From Polyangiaceae bacterium (GTDB lineage Bacteria > Myxococcota_A > Polyangia > Polyangiales > Polyangiaceae): a stretch of DNA of 64,000 nucleotides. Each line of letters begins with the position of its first letter. Positions within the stretch are counted from its first letter, which is position 1. The stretch spans positions 186,001-250,000 of the forward strand of contig JAICTZ010000003.1 of assembly GCA_025936115.1 (NCBI GenBank), written 5' to 3'. Under the pieces are notes generated by a model. The model was given only the letters and a program-made list of their open reading frames with translations, was not told the DNA's origin and did not search any database. Positions 1 through 10,666 of the stretch are shown in pieces. Position numbers and translations under genes: made by a program.

Positions 1-1280
<1,280 letters not shown>

Positions 1281-1381
1281 TTGTTCAGAAGCGCCCCGGA
1301 GACCGGACGTCAGTGAACGAGCGGCGGGGGTAACCGGTAACTTAAGTCCGCACCCACGCCTTCGCAAAGCACCAAAGGAGA

Positions 1382-1437
1382 GCCCCGCGAAAGGGGCCCG
1401 GCGTGGCCACTTCGGCGCTAGCGAAGCACTTTAGCGC
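1382..1437 (-). terminator. Two small hairpins between trmFO and rel; possible weak terminator
   Basis: GCCCC (1382-1386) pairs with GGGGC (1393-1397) around GCGAAA, and GCGCTA (1415-1420) pairs with TAGCGC (1432-1437) around an 11-nt loop. On the minus strand they follow the trmFO stop. The first is followed by a loosely T-rich stretch but no real T tract, so intrinsic termination is only possible. A boundary between the trmFO operon and rel is the main inference. Confidence 0.3.
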
Positions 1438-1462
1438 TTCTCGGCGGGGTCCCGCGCCGCGG

Positions 1463-2872
1463 TCACAGTGACGCTGCAACCGCGTCGGCCGGCCCGCTGC
1501 CGGCCGACGGATTGGCGCTCGCCACGGGATCGAGGCCCGCCCAGGCGCTCAAGTCGGCGAGGGCGCGCTCGGCCATCGCCTCGTATTTGGCGCGTTTCGC
1601 TAGTCGGAGCAGCTTGCCGTTCGGTCCGACCGTCGGCGGGTACGGAGCGAGATGCGAGAAAGTGATGTTCGAGGGTTGATAATCCTCGGGGTGACGCGAA
1701 AGGTGCGTCACGAGGCCGCCATGAGCCGTCGTCGCAGGCGGGAGCGCGGGCTCCCTGCCCTCGAGGCGCTCACGGACGAAGCGCGCGACGAGCAGGCCGC
1801 TCGCGGCACTTTCCACGTAACCTTCGACGCCGCTCACTTGGCCCGCGAAGTAGAGGCCCGGATCGGTCTTCAGCTGGAACGTCGCGTCGAGCAAGAGCGG
1901 CGCGCGCAAAAAGGTGTTCCGGTGAACCGCGCCGTAGCGGAGGATTTCGCACTGCTCGAGGCCGGGAATGCTGCGAAATAGGCGCTCCTGCTCGCCGCGG
2001 ATCAGCCGGGTTTGAAACCCCACGAGGTTATAGGCCGTCTCGGCGGAGTCCTCCGGCCTCAGCTGCACGACGGCGAACGGCCAGCGCCCCGTGCGCGGGT
2101 CCGTGAGGCCGACGGGCTTCATCGGGCCGAAGGCGAGCGTCATGTCGCCGCGCTCTGCCATCACTTCGATGGGCAGGCAGCCCTCGAAGTAGCGCACGTC
2201 CTCGAAGCTCTCCGGCGCGACCTTCTGCGCGGCGCGGAGCTCGGCGACGAACGCGCGATACTGTGCCTCGTCGAGCGGCGCGTTCACGTAAGCGTTCCGG
2301 TCTTCTTCCGTTTCGCCTTTGTCCCAGCGCGACGCGCGGAACACCTTGCTCTCGTCGATGGACTCGGCGCTCACGATCGGCGCGATCGCGTCGTAATAGG
2401 CGAGCCGCTCTTGCCCGACGTGGCGCGCGATGTCGGCCGCGAGCGCGTCGCCCGTGAGCGGCCCCGTCGCGACCACGAGCGGCCGCGCCGACGGTAACCG
2501 CTCCACGAGCTCGCTCCGGATCTCGATCAGCGGATGACTCCGAAGCTTATCGCTCATCGCCGCCGAAAAACGCTCTCGATCGACGGCCAGCGCGCCGCCC
2601 GCGGGCACGCGAGTCTCTTCGGCCGTCGCCATCACCTGCGAGCCGAGCCGGCGCATCTCCTCTTTGAGCAGGCCGACCGCGTTGGCGAGCGAGGCGCCGC
2701 GGAACGAATTCGAGCACACGAGCTCGCAAAACGAGTCACTCGACTGCGCGGGCGTGCGACGCGCAGGCTTCTGCTCGAGCAGCACCACACGAATGCCCGC
2801 GCCGGCAAGCGCAAGCGCGCACTCCGATCCGGCGAGACCGGCGCCGATGACCGTGACGACCGGCGTCGTCAC
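1463..2872 (-). CDS. trmFO: tRNA (uracil-54-C5) methyltransferase, folate/FAD-dependent (TrmFO)
   Basis: The GTG start at 2872 gives 469 residues, the family's normal size. The N-terminus is an FAD-binding Rossmann motif ([12 protein letters not shown]). It is followed by the family signatures [36 protein letters not shown] and [20 protein letters not shown]. The enzyme makes ribothymidine at position 54 of tRNA using methylenetetrahydrofolate. The open frame extends upstream to 3235, but that part is antisense-like Arg-rich translation of topA. The GTG overlaps the topA stop by 4 nt (GTGA), which indicates translational coupling. topA next to trmFO (formerly gid) is also the order in Bacillus subtilis. 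Confidence 0.95.
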   Translation of the reverse strand: MTTPVVTVIGAGLAGSECALALAGAGIRVVLLEQKPARRTPAQSSDSFCELVCSNSFRGASLANAVGLLKEEMRRLGSQVMATAEETRVPAGGALAVDRERFSAAMSDKLRSHPLIEIRSELVERLPSARPLVVATGPLTGDALAADIARHVGQERLAYYDAIAPIVSAESIDESKVFRASRWDKGETEEDRNAYVNAPLDEAQYRAFVAELRAAQKVAPESFEDVRYFEGCLPIEVMAERGDMTLAFGPMKPVGLTDPRTGRWPFAVVQLRPEDSAETAYNLVGFQTRLIRGEQERLFRSIPGLEQCEILRYGAVHRNTFLRAPLLLDATFQLKTDPGLYFAGQVSGVEGYVESAASGLLVARFVRERLEGREPALPPATTAHGGLVTHLSRHPEDYQPSNITFSHLAPYPPTVGPNGKLLRLAKRAKYEAMAERALADLSAWAGLDPVASANPSAGSGPADAVAASL

Positions 2873-5334
2873 GGTGCGGCCGGGGCGGCGTGTTCGTCGT
2901 GCGCGCCGTGCGCGTGCACGTGGCCGTCCGCGCCCGCTTCGCTCGCCTCCTCGAGGGGGCGTGAGTAGCCGCATTCCTTGCCGCGACCGCAGACGAGCTT
3001 CGGGTTCTTCTGCCCGCCCGCCTGCACGAGGAACGGAAACTGACAGAGAGGACATGGCTCGGCCACCGGCTTCTGCCAAACCTTGAAGTCGCACTTCGGG
3101 TAGTTGGTGCAGCCGTAGAACGAGCGCGAGCCGCGCTTCTTCGAACGGATCTCGACGAGGTCGCCGCCGTCCTTGGGGCACGGTATGCCGAGCGGCACGG
3201 GGCGCGCGTTCTTGCACTCCGGGTAGCCGCTGCACGAGAGAAACTCACCGTAGCGGCCCGTCTTGATCACCATCGGCTTCTGGCACTTGTCGCAAGCGAT
3301 GTCGGTGACGCGCGGCTGCGCGGGCGCGTTACCGTCCTTGCCGAGGTCACGCGTGAACTTGCACTTGGGGTACGCGGAGCAGCCGAGGAACCAGCCGTTC
3401 TTGCTCCAGCGCTTGTTCAGCATCGAGCCGCACTCGTCACACTTGAACTCGGTCGGCTCGGGTTCCGGCGCCCAGCGCTTGGCCTTCTTCGCCCCGTCGA
3501 GCACCTCGCGAAAGCGTCCGTAAAAGCGCGAGAGCAGCTCCTTTCGCCCGAGCTTGCCCGCCTGCACGTCGTCGAGCTCCTCCTCCATCTTGGCGGTGAA
3601 GCTCGGCTCGATGAAATCGAGGTGCGTCGAGACGAGTCCGTCCACGACGATTTTGCCGAGGTCGGTCGCCTTCATCTGCCCGCCCGGCAGCTTCTCGACG
3701 TAGTCGCGTGCCTGCACCTTGCTGATGATCTCGGCGTACGTGCTCGGGCGGCCGATGCCGCGCTTTTCGAGCTCGCGCACGAGCGAGCCTTCGTTGAAGC
3801 GCGGCGGCGGCTGCGTGAACTTCTGCTCCGTCAAGACGCCGGGCGGCGTGCGGAGCTTGAGCTCCTCGCCTTCGGCAACGGCGGGCAAGAGGCCGTCTTC
3901 GTCGTCTGCGGCACGCGCCGCCGCGATGCCGGCCGAGCCGTTGGCGACGCCATTGCCGTTGCCGTTCGTGGCCGCGGGCGATTTCGTGTCGCCGTCGGCT
4001 TCGTCCTCACCCGCGAGCTCTTTCGGGCCGTCCTCGAGCGCCTGGCTCGCCGAGTATTGCTCGAGCCAGCCGCTGAATTTGAGCACCTTGCCGGTCGCAC
4101 GCAGGCCGTACTTTTTGTGCCGCGGCCCGGAAACGCTCGGCGTCGCTTCCACATCGACGCCGGTCTGGTCGTAGACGGCGGGCGCCATCTGGGACGCGAC
4201 GAAGCGATCCCAGACGAGCCGGTAGAGCTTGAACTGCTCATCCGTGAGGTGCTTTCGAACCTTTTCGGGCGCAAGCTCGAGCGAAGTCGGCCGAATGGCT
4301 TCGTGGGCTTCCTGAGCGTCCTTACGCGAGCGGAAGACGTTCGGCTTGTCGGGCAGGTGCCGCGCGCCGTACTTCGCCTGGATGAAGTCCCGAACTTCCG
4401 TCACGGCGTCGGGGCTCACGCGCACGGAGTCCGTACGCATGTAAGTGATGAGGCCGACCAGGCCGCCGTCTTTCTTGAGGTCGATGCCTTCGTAGAGACG
4501 CTGAGCGACGCTCATCGTGCGCTTGGTGGTGAAGCGCAGGTAGCTCGTCGCGTCCTGCTGGAGCTTGCTCGTCGTGTAGGGTGCCGGCGCATTGCGCTTC
4601 TGCTCGCGCTGCGTGACGGTCGCGACACGAAACTTCGCGCTCTCGAGGTCACGGCGCACCGCGGCCGCTTGCTCGCCGCTCGTCACCTCGAGCTTGTCGC
4701 CGTCGGCTTTGGCGAGCCGCGCCACGAGATCGCCCGCCTTCGCTTTCAGGCCGACCGCGACGTTCCAGTACTCTTCCGGAACGAACGCTTCGATCTCCCG
4801 CTCCCGATCGACGATGAGCCGGAGCGCCACCGATTGGACACGCCCGGCGCTCAAGCCGAAGGCGAGCTTGTTCCAAACCAGCGCCGACACGTCGTACCCG
4901 ACGATGCGGTCGAGTACCCGCCGCGCGCGTTGCGCGTCATAAAGGTCCTTGTCGAGGGCTCGCGGCGCGTCGATGCCGTGCTGCACACCCTTTTTGGTGA
5001 TTTCACCGAACTCGACGCGCTTCACGTCGAGCTCCGGACGCTTCAGCTCCTCCGCCAGGTGCCAGGCGATGGCTTCACCCTCTCGGTCGGGGTCGGTCGC
5101 GAGTAGGAGCGTATCGACCTTCTTCGCTTCCGCTTTGAGCTCGGAGAGGACCTTCGCCTTGCTCTCGATGATCTCGTACGTTTCCTGAAAGCCCTTCTCG
5201 ACGTCGATACCCATCCGCTTGGGCAAATCCTTGATGTGCCCTTTACTCGCCACGACCTCGTACCCGGACCCCAAGTACTTCTTGATGGTCTTGGCCTTGG
5301 CTGGCGATTCAACGACGACGAGCGTCTTACCCAT
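2869..5334 (-). CDS. topA: DNA topoisomerase I (type IA)
   Basis: 821 residues. It opens with the Toprim motif ([16 protein letters not shown]), with acidic Toprim residues in [20 protein letters not shown]. The active-site tyrosine is Tyr298 in [10 protein letters not shown]. The core ends near residue 660 and is followed by several C-terminal zinc-ribbon repeats (CDECGSM...CSAYPKC, CDKCQKP...CSGYPEC, CPKDGG...CTNYPKC, CPLCQ...CGRGKEC) and a short His/Ala tail. The protein relaxes negative supercoils. A Gly/Asn/Ala-rich insertion (roughly residues 440-480) breaks the core and is unusual in the family. The gene overlaps trmFO by 4 nt and lies 100 nt downstream of dprA on the same strand. Confidence 0.97.
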   Translation of the reverse strand: MGKTLVVVESPAKAKTIKKYLGSGYEVVASKGHIKDLPKRMGIDVEKGFQETYEIIESKAKVLSELKAEAKKVDTLLLATDPDREGEAIAWHLAEELKRPELDVKRVEFGEITKKGVQHGIDAPRALDKDLYDAQRARRVLDRIVGYDVSALVWNKLAFGLSAGRVQSVALRLIVDREREIEAFVPEEYWNVAVGLKAKAGDLVARLAKADGDKLEVTSGEQAAAVRRDLESAKFRVATVTQREQKRNAPAPYTTSKLQQDATSYLRFTTKRTMSVAQRLYEGIDLKKDGGLVGLITYMRTDSVRVSPDAVTEVRDFIQAKYGARHLPDKPNVFRSRKDAQEAHEAIRPTSLELAPEKVRKHLTDEQFKLYRLVWDRFVASQMAPAVYDQTGVDVEATPSVSGPRHKKYGLRATGKVLKFSGWLEQYSASQALEDGPKELAGEDEADGDTKSPAATNGNGNGVANGSAGIAAARAADDEDGLLPAVAEGEELKLRTPPGVLTEQKFTQPPPRFNEGSLVRELEKRGIGRPSTYAEIISKVQARDYVEKLPGGQMKATDLGKIVVDGLVSTHLDFIEPSFTAKMEEELDDVQAGKLGRKELLSRFYGRFREVLDGAKKAKRWAPEPEPTEFKCDECGSMLNKRWSKNGWFLGCSAYPKCKFTRDLGKDGNAPAQPRVTDIACDKCQKPMVIKTGRYGEFLSCSGYPECKNARPVPLGIPCPKDGGDLVEIRSKKRGSRSFYGCTNYPKCDFKVWQKPVAEPCPLCQFPFLVQAGGQKNPKLVCGRGKECGYSRPLEEASEAGADGHVHAHGAHDEHAAPAAP

Positions 5335-5434
5335 GGTGTTCCTTGTTACCGGCGGCCCTACGAGGAGCGCAAAGTTGCGGTCAAGTTAAGAGAAGCGCAA
5401 GGCCTCCCCGAGCCGTGCCTTCCCTATTTGCAAT

Positions 5435-6406
5435 TCATTTCGGTGGTTTACGACATGAAACCGAACTGCCGGCGGGGGTCACCCCTAGCCCGCCCGCAGG
5501 GTCGGCAGCCAAGACGCCCTCGAGCGTGAGCGTCAGGATGAGCCGCTGGGCAGCCGCGGCCGAGAGCCCAGACCGCTCACACACGGCGTCGAGGTGACGC
5601 GCCCCCGCGCGCACCGCTTCGAGGAGCAGCCTCGCCTCTGCGTCTAACCCAGTAGCCGGCGCGGGAGCGGTGAACGGGAGCTCAGTCTGCTCCGCGACGT
5701 TGGCGGTTCGGTGCTTGGGACGCGGCGGCAGGACCAAGCTCTCTTCCAATGCGTCGAGCACGTCGTCGGAACCGGTACACATTTTACCGCCCAACCGCAG
5801 CTCGAGCAGGCAGCCGCCGCCCGCCGGGATCCAGGGCGCGCTCGGTACTATGAGGAGTGGACGGCCGAGACGCCGGGCCCAGCTCGCGGCATTCCGAGCG
5901 CCGCTGCGATATTTCGCTTCGACGACGACGAGGACGTGCGCGAGCGCAACCAGGCACGCATTGCGGGCGAAAAATCCGAAGGCAGGCTCGGAGGGGCGCC
6001 GCAGGGAGAGATACGCGCCATGGCGTGCGACGACACGTTCGAAGAGCCGGCGGTGAAACGCAGGGAACGGCTTCTCGAAGCCAGCGGGGGCCACGACGAC
6101 CGTGGCACCGCCGCCGCGCAGCGCACCGAGGTGGGCTGCGCCGTCGATCCCTTCGGCGCCACCCGAGAGCACGGTGATTCCAGCACGAGCGAGATCTCGG
6201 GCCAGCCGAAAGGCGAAACAGCGCGCCTCCTTCGTCGGATGGCGAGACCCGACAATCGCAACGCCGGGACCGCGCGGCAACTCGCCGAGCACGTGGATCC
6301 GTCGCGGCGGCCGGGGCAGATCCCGGAGCCGCACGGGAAGGAGCGGCCCCGTCAGCGCGACCGAGCAGGCATCGACCATGCTGTGCGGGTCGGACGTTGA
6401 GGCCAC
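5435..6406 (-). CDS. dprA: DprA/Smf-like DNA-processing protein
   Basis: 323 residues with a Rossmann-like DprA core: GVAIVGSRHPT, then ITVLSGGAEGIDGAAHLGAL. The later RNR(x)IA-like position reads FFARNACLVALA, and the usual GS..TA loop reads SGARNAAS, so the second half is divergent. The C-terminus (about 255-310) resembles the winged-helix DML1-type tail. DprA loads RecA on incoming single-stranded DNA in transformation, and many non-competent bacteria keep it. The gene sits just upstream of topA-trmFO, the widely conserved dprA-topA order, which supports the call. The start could instead be the internal ATG at 6379. Confidence 0.85.
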   Translation of the reverse strand: MASTSDPHSMVDACSVALTGPLLPVRLRDLPRPPRRIHVLGELPRGPGVAIVGSRHPTKEARCFAFRLARDLARAGITVLSGGAEGIDGAAHLGALRGGGATVVVAPAGFEKPFPAFHRRLFERVVARHGAYLSLRRPSEPAFGFFARNACLVALAHVLVVVEAKYRSGARNAASWARRLGRPLLIVPSAPWIPAGGGCLLELRLGGKMCTGSDDVLDALEESLVLPPRPKHRTANVAEQTELPFTAPAPATGLDAEARLLLEAVRAGARHLDAVCERSGLSAAAAQRLILTLTLEGVLAADPAGGLGVTPAGSSVSCRKPPK

Positions 6407-6465
6407 CCGGTTGCTGCTCCGAAAGTTCCGCCGGCCGAAGCTCGTGTGCTACATTTCCCGACATC

Positions 6466-7431
6466 ATGAAGCTCGTCGTCGCCACGCACGGCCATTGCTT
6501 CGATGGCCTCGCGAGCGCCGTCCTGTTCACCCACCTCGCGCGGGCGCTACACGACGGCGAGCCGCTCGAGCTCAGTTACCGCGCCTGCGGATACGGCGCC
6601 GGGCAAGCGCGTGCCGACGACGCGATGCTCACCGGGGATGAGAACGCCATCCTCGATTATCGCTACCACCCGAGCGAAAAACTCAGCTGGTACTTCGATC
6701 ATCATCGCACCGCATTCGCGTCCGACGAGGACCGCGCGCATTTCGAGGCCCGCCGGAACAACGGGCACTTCTTCTACGACGCCGAGGCGACCTCGTGCAC
6801 CAAGCTCATCGCGCAGCTTGCCCGCGAGCACTTCGGCGTCGAAGCGCCGGCACTCGCCGAGCTCGTCGCCTGGGCAGACCGCATCGATTCGGCGCGCTTC
6901 GAGAGCGCCGAACAAGCGGTCGATCGCTCGGATGCCGTGATGCAGCTCGTGAGCGTCGTCGAGCACTACGGCGACGACGCGTTCCTCGCGCGGTTCGTGC
7001 CCGAGCTGCTCACGCGTTCGCTCCGTGAAGTGGCGGCGCTGCCCGAGGTCCTCGCGCGCTATCGGCCGCTCGGTAAAAAGCACGATCGCTTCGTCGATCG
7101 CGTGAAGCAGCAGAGTCTGCGTCAGGGGCGCGTCGTCTTCGTCGATTTGACGGAAGAGGTGCTCGACAGCGTCGGAAAATTCGTGACGTACGCGCTGTTC
7201 CCGGACTCGGTCTACTCCGTCATCATCGGGCTCATGAAGCACGGGCCCAAAATTTCGGTCGGTTACAATCCTTGGTCAGGGCGCCCGCGCGACGCGGACA
7301 TCAGCTCCATTTGCGCTCGCTACGGCGGCGGCGGTCATCCCGTCGTCGGCGGCATCGCGTTCACGAACGCCGAAATCGAGCGCGCGCGGCTCGTCGCGCG
7401 TGAAATCGCGGCCGAGCTCGCGGGCTCCTAG
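6466..7431 (+). CDS. DHH/DHHA1-family phosphoesterase
   Basis: The ATG at 6466 gives 321 residues beginning MKLVVATHGHCFDGLAS, where the His/Asp motif of DHH proteins lies. Further metal-site motifs are AILDYRYHP and the diagnostic FDHHRT (near residue 83). The C-terminal DHHA1 substrate-binding domain carries RYGGGGHPVVGGIAF near residue 300. Relatives include exopolyphosphatase-like, oligoribonuclease (NrnA-like) and cyclic-dinucleotide hydrolases. The sequence alone does not decide the substrate. It is divergent from dprA with 59 bp between them, and a longer in-frame extension to 6397 runs into that promoter region. Confidence 0.85.
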   Translation: MKLVVATHGHCFDGLASAVLFTHLARALHDGEPLELSYRACGYGAGQARADDAMLTGDENAILDYRYHPSEKLSWYFDHHRTAFASDEDRAHFEARRNNGHFFYDAEATSCTKLIAQLAREHFGVEAPALAELVAWADRIDSARFESAEQAVDRSDAVMQLVSVVEHYGDDAFLARFVPELLTRSLREVAALPEVLARYRPLGKKHDRFVDRVKQQSLRQGRVVFVDLTEEVLDSVGKFVTYALFPDSVYSVIIGLMKHGPKISVGYNPWSGRPRDADISSICARYGGGGHPVVGGIAFTNAEIERARLVAREIAAELAGS

Positions 7432-7460
7432 GTTCGCCGAACGCGAGGTTAGGAGCGCGC

Positions 7461-8231
7461 ATGACGGCCGACGGGCAACGCGCCGCGCGCATCGCCGCGT
7501 GGGTCCGGCCGGCGGGGGCGCGCCCCTTCGTCCTCGGGCATCGTGGCGCTCGGCACGCCGCACCCGAGAACACGCTGACGGCGTTCGAGCTCGCGCGGCG
7601 TGAAGGGGCCGACGGCGTCGAGCTCGACGTGCGGCTCGACGGCGACGAGCGCGTCATCGTGCTGCACGATCGGACGCTCGCGCGCGTTTCGGGCGGACGC
7701 GAGACACGCGACGTGGAGGCGCTCGGCGCAGCGACGCTCGCTCGCGTGCCGCTCGGCGACGATCGCGTGCCGCTGCTCGCCGACGTGCTCACGTGGGCGC
7801 GCGAGCGGCACCTGCGTGTGAACGTCGAGCTCAAGAGCGACGTGAGCCGGCCGCTCGCGCTGCTCCGCGGCGTGAAACGGGTGGTACGGGCGAGTGGTGT
7901 CGGGCCCGAGCTCGTCTTGTTCTCGAGCTTTCAGCCGGCGTTCGTGGCAGCGCTGCGTGTGCTCGTACCGGAGTTACCGGGCGCCTGGCTCGTCGATCGC
8001 GACGGCCGCTTCACGCGCCGTGCGCCGGCGTTTCGGCTCGTGGCCGACGGCGTCAATCCACAGCGTGAGCTCGTGGTGGGTCGCGCGATGACGCGCTGGA
8101 AGCGCGGCGGCGCGCCGATCGCGACCTGGACCGTGAACGAACCCGACGAGGCGCGGCGCGTCGCGGCCCTCGGAGTGGACACGATCATCAGCGACAGACC
8201 GGGCGAAATCCTGCGCGCGGTCGGCGGCTAA
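7461..8231 (+). CDS. Glycerophosphodiester phosphodiesterase (GDPD family)
   Basis: 256 residues with the complete GDPD signature: LGHRGARHAAPENTLTAF near the N-terminus, GVELDVRLD, the catalytic His in VIVLHDRTLARV, NVELKSD, and the C-terminal WTVNEPDEARR and GVDTIISDRPG. These enzymes hydrolyse deacylated phospholipids to glycerol 3-phosphate and an alcohol. No signal peptide is visible, so it is probably cytoplasmic. It lies 29 nt after the DHH gene on the same strand, possibly in one transcript, and overlaps the 3' end of the convergent downstream gene by 4 nt. Confidence 0.92.
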   Translation: MTADGQRAARIAAWVRPAGARPFVLGHRGARHAAPENTLTAFELARREGADGVELDVRLDGDERVIVLHDRTLARVSGGRETRDVEALGAATLARVPLGDDRVPLLADVLTWARERHLRVNVELKSDVSRPLALLRGVKRVVRASGVGPELVLFSSFQPAFVAALRVLVPELPGAWLVDRDGRFTRRAPAFRLVADGVNPQRELVVGRAMTRWKRGGAPIATWTVNEPDEARRVAALGVDTIISDRPGEILRAVGG

Positions 8232-9424
8232 GCCGAACGGCGGCCGGCACGGCCCGAGCGGTGAGTGCTCGGCGCCGGACCCGCACTACGACGCGTATCG
8301 GCCATCGCGGCGAGTATTTCCTGCAACACGGCGACACCCGCGAGCGCGCTGATGCCCGTTGGATCATAGCCGGGCGCGAGCTCCACCACGTCGAAGCCCG
8401 TCAGCTCCGCACCGACGAGCGCGCGCAGGATCTGTTGCAGGTCCCAGCTCGTCATCCCGCCCGGCACGGGGAAGCTCGCGCCGGGAGCGTGAGCTGGGTC
8501 GAGCGCGCCGAGATCCACCGAGACGTAGAGGGCGCCTTTTTGGACGAGCTTTCGCACCTGGCTCACGACGGCGTGCAAATCCCAGCGCACCTCGTCGACG
8601 CCCACCGTATCGATGCCCTGAGAGAACGCGAACGAAAGCTCATCGGCAGTCTGGTACGGACCGCGCAGCCCGACTTGCATCGTGCAGTCGGTGCGCACGA
8701 GGCCTTCCTCGACCGCGTAGCGCAAGAAATTCGAGGCGTTGAGCTCGGCACCCGCCGCGGAGGCGCCCGGGTGCGCCGCGAGCAAGAGCAGCCCACAAGC
8801 CCGACGCTTGGAACGCTTGAGGCCGCGCAGCGCGCCGAGCGTCAGCGTGCGATCACCGCCGACGAAGCCGGGGATCACGCCCGAGCCGGCGACCATTTGC
8901 GCCGAAGCCGCCACCGCTTCGAGCACGGCGGGCACGGCAGCGCTCGCGCTCGTGATGTCGCCGCCGTCGGCGGCCCCGAGCTCGCGAAACACATCGACGC
9001 CGAGCGCGCTCGAGAAGGAGTGAGAGAAGGCCGATGCCTCGCGCACGGCGCGCGGACCGAAGCGCGCCCCCGGACGAAAGGCGCTCCCTCCGTCGAACGG
9101 CACGCCGCGAAGCAGCACGTCCACGCCTGGTACGAGCGCCGGACCGTCGGCGATCGGCAAACGCAAGAAGCTCGCGATGCCCGCGGCGCGGGACTCGCCG
9201 CCGGACGGCGTCGCGAGGCGCTGAGCCCGAGCCCGTGCGGGCGGGGGCATCAAGTGCGCTCGATTCGCACGTGGCTCTTTCAGTGCGGCGCGATCGCGCG
9301 TCTTCGCCGCGCGCGCTTGGGTGGCTTCGCGCGCGTGGCGAGCGGCGGCGTCGGGCGTAGCGCGAGCGGTAGCGGGCGGGTCAAGCTGCTTCTCACGCGC
9401 GGAGGGACGGCCACGCCTCACCAT
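8228..9424 (-). CDS. Ureohydrolase-fold (arginase/agmatinase) protein with degenerate metal site
   Basis: The body (about residues 100-375) follows the arginase/agmatinase fold: GVPFDGGSAFRPGARFGPRAVREAS, FVGGDRTLTLGAL, LLLAAHPGAS, VDEVRWD, VSVDLGALDPA and FPVPGGMTSWDL. In active members the Mn ligands lie in GGDH, DAHxD and DxDxxDP. Here they read GGDR (Arg192), AAHPG (Ala216, His218, Gly220) and VDLGALDP (Asp304, Gly306). Only two of six ligands remain, so hydrolase activity is unlikely. The downstream VVEL glutamate is kept. The first 58 residues are Arg/Ala-rich and lack homology; the ATG at 9250 may be the real start. It could be a regulatory or binding pseudoenzyme. Confidence 0.8.
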   Translation of the reverse strand: MVRRGRPSAREKQLDPPATARATPDAAARHAREATQARAAKTRDRAALKEPRANRAHLMPPPARARAQRLATPSGGESRAAGIASFLRLPIADGPALVPGVDVLLRGVPFDGGSAFRPGARFGPRAVREASAFSHSFSSALGVDVFRELGAADGGDITSASAAVPAVLEAVAASAQMVAGSGVIPGFVGGDRTLTLGALRGLKRSKRRACGLLLLAAHPGASAAGAELNASNFLRYAVEEGLVRTDCTMQVGLRGPYQTADELSFAFSQGIDTVGVDEVRWDLHAVVSQVRKLVQKGALYVSVDLGALDPAHAPGASFPVPGGMTSWDLQQILRALVGAELTGFDVVELAPGYDPTGISALAGVAVLQEILAAMADTRRSAGPAPSTHRSGRAGRRSA

Positions 9425-9516
9425 GATGCCGGATCATTATCGCAGCGAGCGCAAGCGCAAGCGCGACGCGTCGAAAGGCGAGCCGGAACGTTGCGCCGCG
9501 GGGGTCTTCACGCGCG

Positions 9517-10407
9517 TCAGCGCGCGCAGGGCGAGAACTCGGCGCGCACGCCGGGGGGCTGTTCCTGGCTGAATACCCCGCCGGCCAGCGGTGGATTGTG
9601 GGAGTCGTCCGAGATGACGAGCAAGAGATCGTGACCTTCGGTCGGAACCTCGATGTGGATCCTCCGCGGGAGCTCGGCCGTGCAGCTCGGGCCGCTCGGC
9701 GGCAGGGGCGGCTCGAGACCGTCGGGATCGACTCGCGGAGGCGCCGTCTTGGCCGGCACGTGGTCGAGGAGCTCCACGTCGTAGAGCGGCACGCCGTGCT
9801 GCTCCACGCGCACCTTGAGTACTCGCACGCGTTGCTCACTCCAAGGCCGACCGAGGTCCTCCGGCAACGGCTCGAGCTCGACACGCTCGCTCGCGCCACG
9901 CGTGCTCGTGATGCGCACGACGTAGCGCCCGCCCTCCCACGCGATGCTCGCCGCGCTCGCGTCGTGCACGAGCACGGGAGCTTCGCCGCGCAACAAGTCC
10001 ACGAGCACGGCGGGCGGCAGCGTGACTTGGGTGAAACGAGCGAGGTTGCAGGCGTTGGCGGGCCCGTAAAAGAAGCGCTTCTGGCGCGGATCGAGCAGAC
10101 TGAACTTTTCGCCGTCCGAGGTGAGCGTCGAGAGCATCGCGCCGAACGGACTGAACAAATCGAGCCGCACACGATCCGGAACGGAGGCGAGGTAGAGCAC
10201 GTTGCCGCGCAGGCGCCCGCGCGGCCCGATGTAGTCGAGCTTCGCCTCCGCGCTCACGCCGCGACTGCACTCCTGCGAGGCGTGCATGCGCGCGAGCGCC
10301 GCGTCACCGGTCGGGAAGCGCGACGCGGGCGGCGGACGCCCGCAACTCACGAGCGCCGCCGCTAGGCAGTAGGAACCGGCGCGAGCGGCGCGCGGCCGCG
10401 AAAACAC
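9517..10407 (-). CDS. Putative outer-membrane lipoprotein, LolB/DUF4292-like
   Basis: The GTG at 10407 gives about 296 residues starting with a short basic stretch and a hydrophobic run that ends in the lipobox ALVSC/G. This supports export and lipidation, and it is why I reject the longer open frame to 10617. The middle (GRLRGNVLYLASVPDRVRLD, LFSPFGAMLSTL, FSLLDPRQKRFFYG) resembles the beta-rich fold of LolB and DUF4292 lipoproteins, which handle lipids or lipoproteins at the outer membrane. This is family-level resemblance only. The C-terminus is a separate predicted beta domain. Confidence 0.7.
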   Translation of the reverse strand: MFSRPRAARAGSYCLAAALVSCGRPPPASRFPTGDAALARMHASQECSRGVSAEAKLDYIGPRGRLRGNVLYLASVPDRVRLDLFSPFGAMLSTLTSDGEKFSLLDPRQKRFFYGPANACNLARFTQVTLPPAVLVDLLRGEAPVLVHDASAASIAWEGGRYVVRITSTRGASERVELEPLPEDLGRPWSEQRVRVLKVRVEQHGVPLYDVELLDHVPAKTAPPRVDPDGLEPPLPPSGPSCTAELPRRIHIEVPTEGHDLLLVISDDSHNPPLAGGVFSQEQPPGVRAEFSPCAR

Positions 10408-10635
10408 GGGCAATCCGCCAGCTTTCGAGACCACCTCAGGTCCTTGACGATGTTTCTCGTCGATGAAGGGTTCAAATTCTTCTGGGCCTCCGGCGGCTGA
10501 AGATCGACCGCCGAGGCAGGGCGATCCGAGCGACCTGGAGGCCGTACGCGTCCGGCCTCGCCGGCTTGTCGCGTTCGGGTTGTCGCTACTCGCGCGGATC
10601 GTGACCTGTTCTTCCAAGACTCACACGCCCAGTCG

Positions 10636-10656
10636 GGCTGGGGCTGCGCCCCAGCC
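10636..10656 (-). terminator. Perfect 9-bp hairpin just after the HARE-HTH gene
   Basis: GGCTGGGGC (10636-10644) and GCCCCAGCC (10648-10656) form a perfect stem with a 3-nt loop, 10 nt past the stop codon of the minus-strand HARE-HTH gene. There is no T tract on either strand, so it may stabilise the mRNA 3' end or assist Rho-type termination. The rest of 10408-10635 shows no gene. Confidence 0.45.
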
Positions 10657-10666
10657 GGCCGTTCGC

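Noticed and set aside
10467..10483. tRNA-like GGTTCAAATTC in the gap
   Set aside because: The stems do not pair as in a T arm and no acceptor or anticodon arm is present.
9424..10617. Longer start for the lipoprotein at 9517
   Set aside because: The extra N-terminus is Arg/Gly-rich and would hide the lipobox; the GTG at 10407 gives a proper signal peptide.
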